Assembly (NCBI GenBank): GCA_037179385.1
Contig: CM074179.1
Location: forward strand, 76,187,719-76,251,718
DNA: 64,000 nt
Reading direction: 5' to 3'
Origin: Holothuria scabra
Lineage: Eukaryota > Echinodermata > Holothuroidea > Aspidochirotida > Holothuriidae
The notes under the pieces were generated by a model that did no database searches, was not told where the DNA came from, and saw only the letters and a program-made list of their open reading frames with translations. The position numbers and the translations under genes were made by a program. Each line of letters begins with the position of its first letter. The stretch's first letter is position 1. Below, in pieces: positions 63,901 through 64,000 of the stretch.

Positions 63901-64000
63901 CAAAAGATCAAGTGTCCTTCTAGTTCTCAAAAATGCTTTTATACGTGAACAGGAGAGATCATCCTCAACTGGTTTCAATGGTGTAACACGGACGAAAGCC
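60936..64000. other. No gene recognised
   Basis: Anonymous AT-rich DNA with poly-C runs (62295-62308, 63704-63714) of the kind seen next to TIR-element ends elsewhere in the window. Confidence 0.4.

Overview
The window is animal nuclear DNA: AT-rich, intron-rich and crowded with transposable-element relics and long (TA)n and (ATT)n microsatellites. NACHT-type innate-immune coding sequence combined with Ig domains, Tx1/L1-like and Penelope-like retroelements and tRNA-like sequences all point to a marine invertebrate. An echinoderm such as a sea cucumber is my best guess, but it is inference, not proof.

One gene dominates. Conceptual splicing on the + strand gives 14 coding exons from 16831 to 51615, with every intron GT-AG and every junction phase consistent (3627 nt, 1208 aa). 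The predicted product is a single-pass membrane receptor: signal peptide, four Ig-like domains, one transmembrane helix followed at once by basic residues, a 31-residue linker, a complete NACHT ATPase module with its winged-helix region, and a short LRR-like C-terminal part. All ectodomain and transmembrane exons are symmetric phase 1-1. I know of no canonical NLR with this layout (Ig ectodomain outside, NACHT inside), and it is the main candidate for a previously undescribed system. The parts suggest one working model: the Ig region senses an extracellular ligand or cell and the membrane-tethered NACHT oligomerises beneath it. No Death, CARD, PYD or TIR domain is visible in it.

Layout: 1-13.1 kb holds nested repeats, including a hAT-like non-autonomous element, a GC-rich fold-back and a diverged inverted-repeat cluster; 13.1-15.7 kb holds (TA)n tracts, a MITE-like repeat and a broken Penelope-like RT; 16.8-52.0 kb is the receptor-NLR gene; 52.0-58.4 kb is mostly anonymous; at 58.4-58.5 kb a minus-strand exon encodes a clear signal-anchor start; 58.5-64 kb holds only weak exon candidates.

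The receptor introns host many elements: a TIR element, a 5'-truncated LINE flanked on both sides by (ATT)n, a Penelope-like element flanked on both sides by (TA)n, a MITE-like family embedded in (TA)n, a perfect 156-bp palindrome, three tRNA-like sequences and a 35-41 kb inverted pair. Several potential alternative-splicing signals lie in the same gene: a 9-nt microexon, tandem donors, a possible mutually exclusive juxtamembrane exon, a possible terminal exon that would drop NACHT, and a cryptic acceptor that would insert a stop. All gene models here are by eye and need transcript support.
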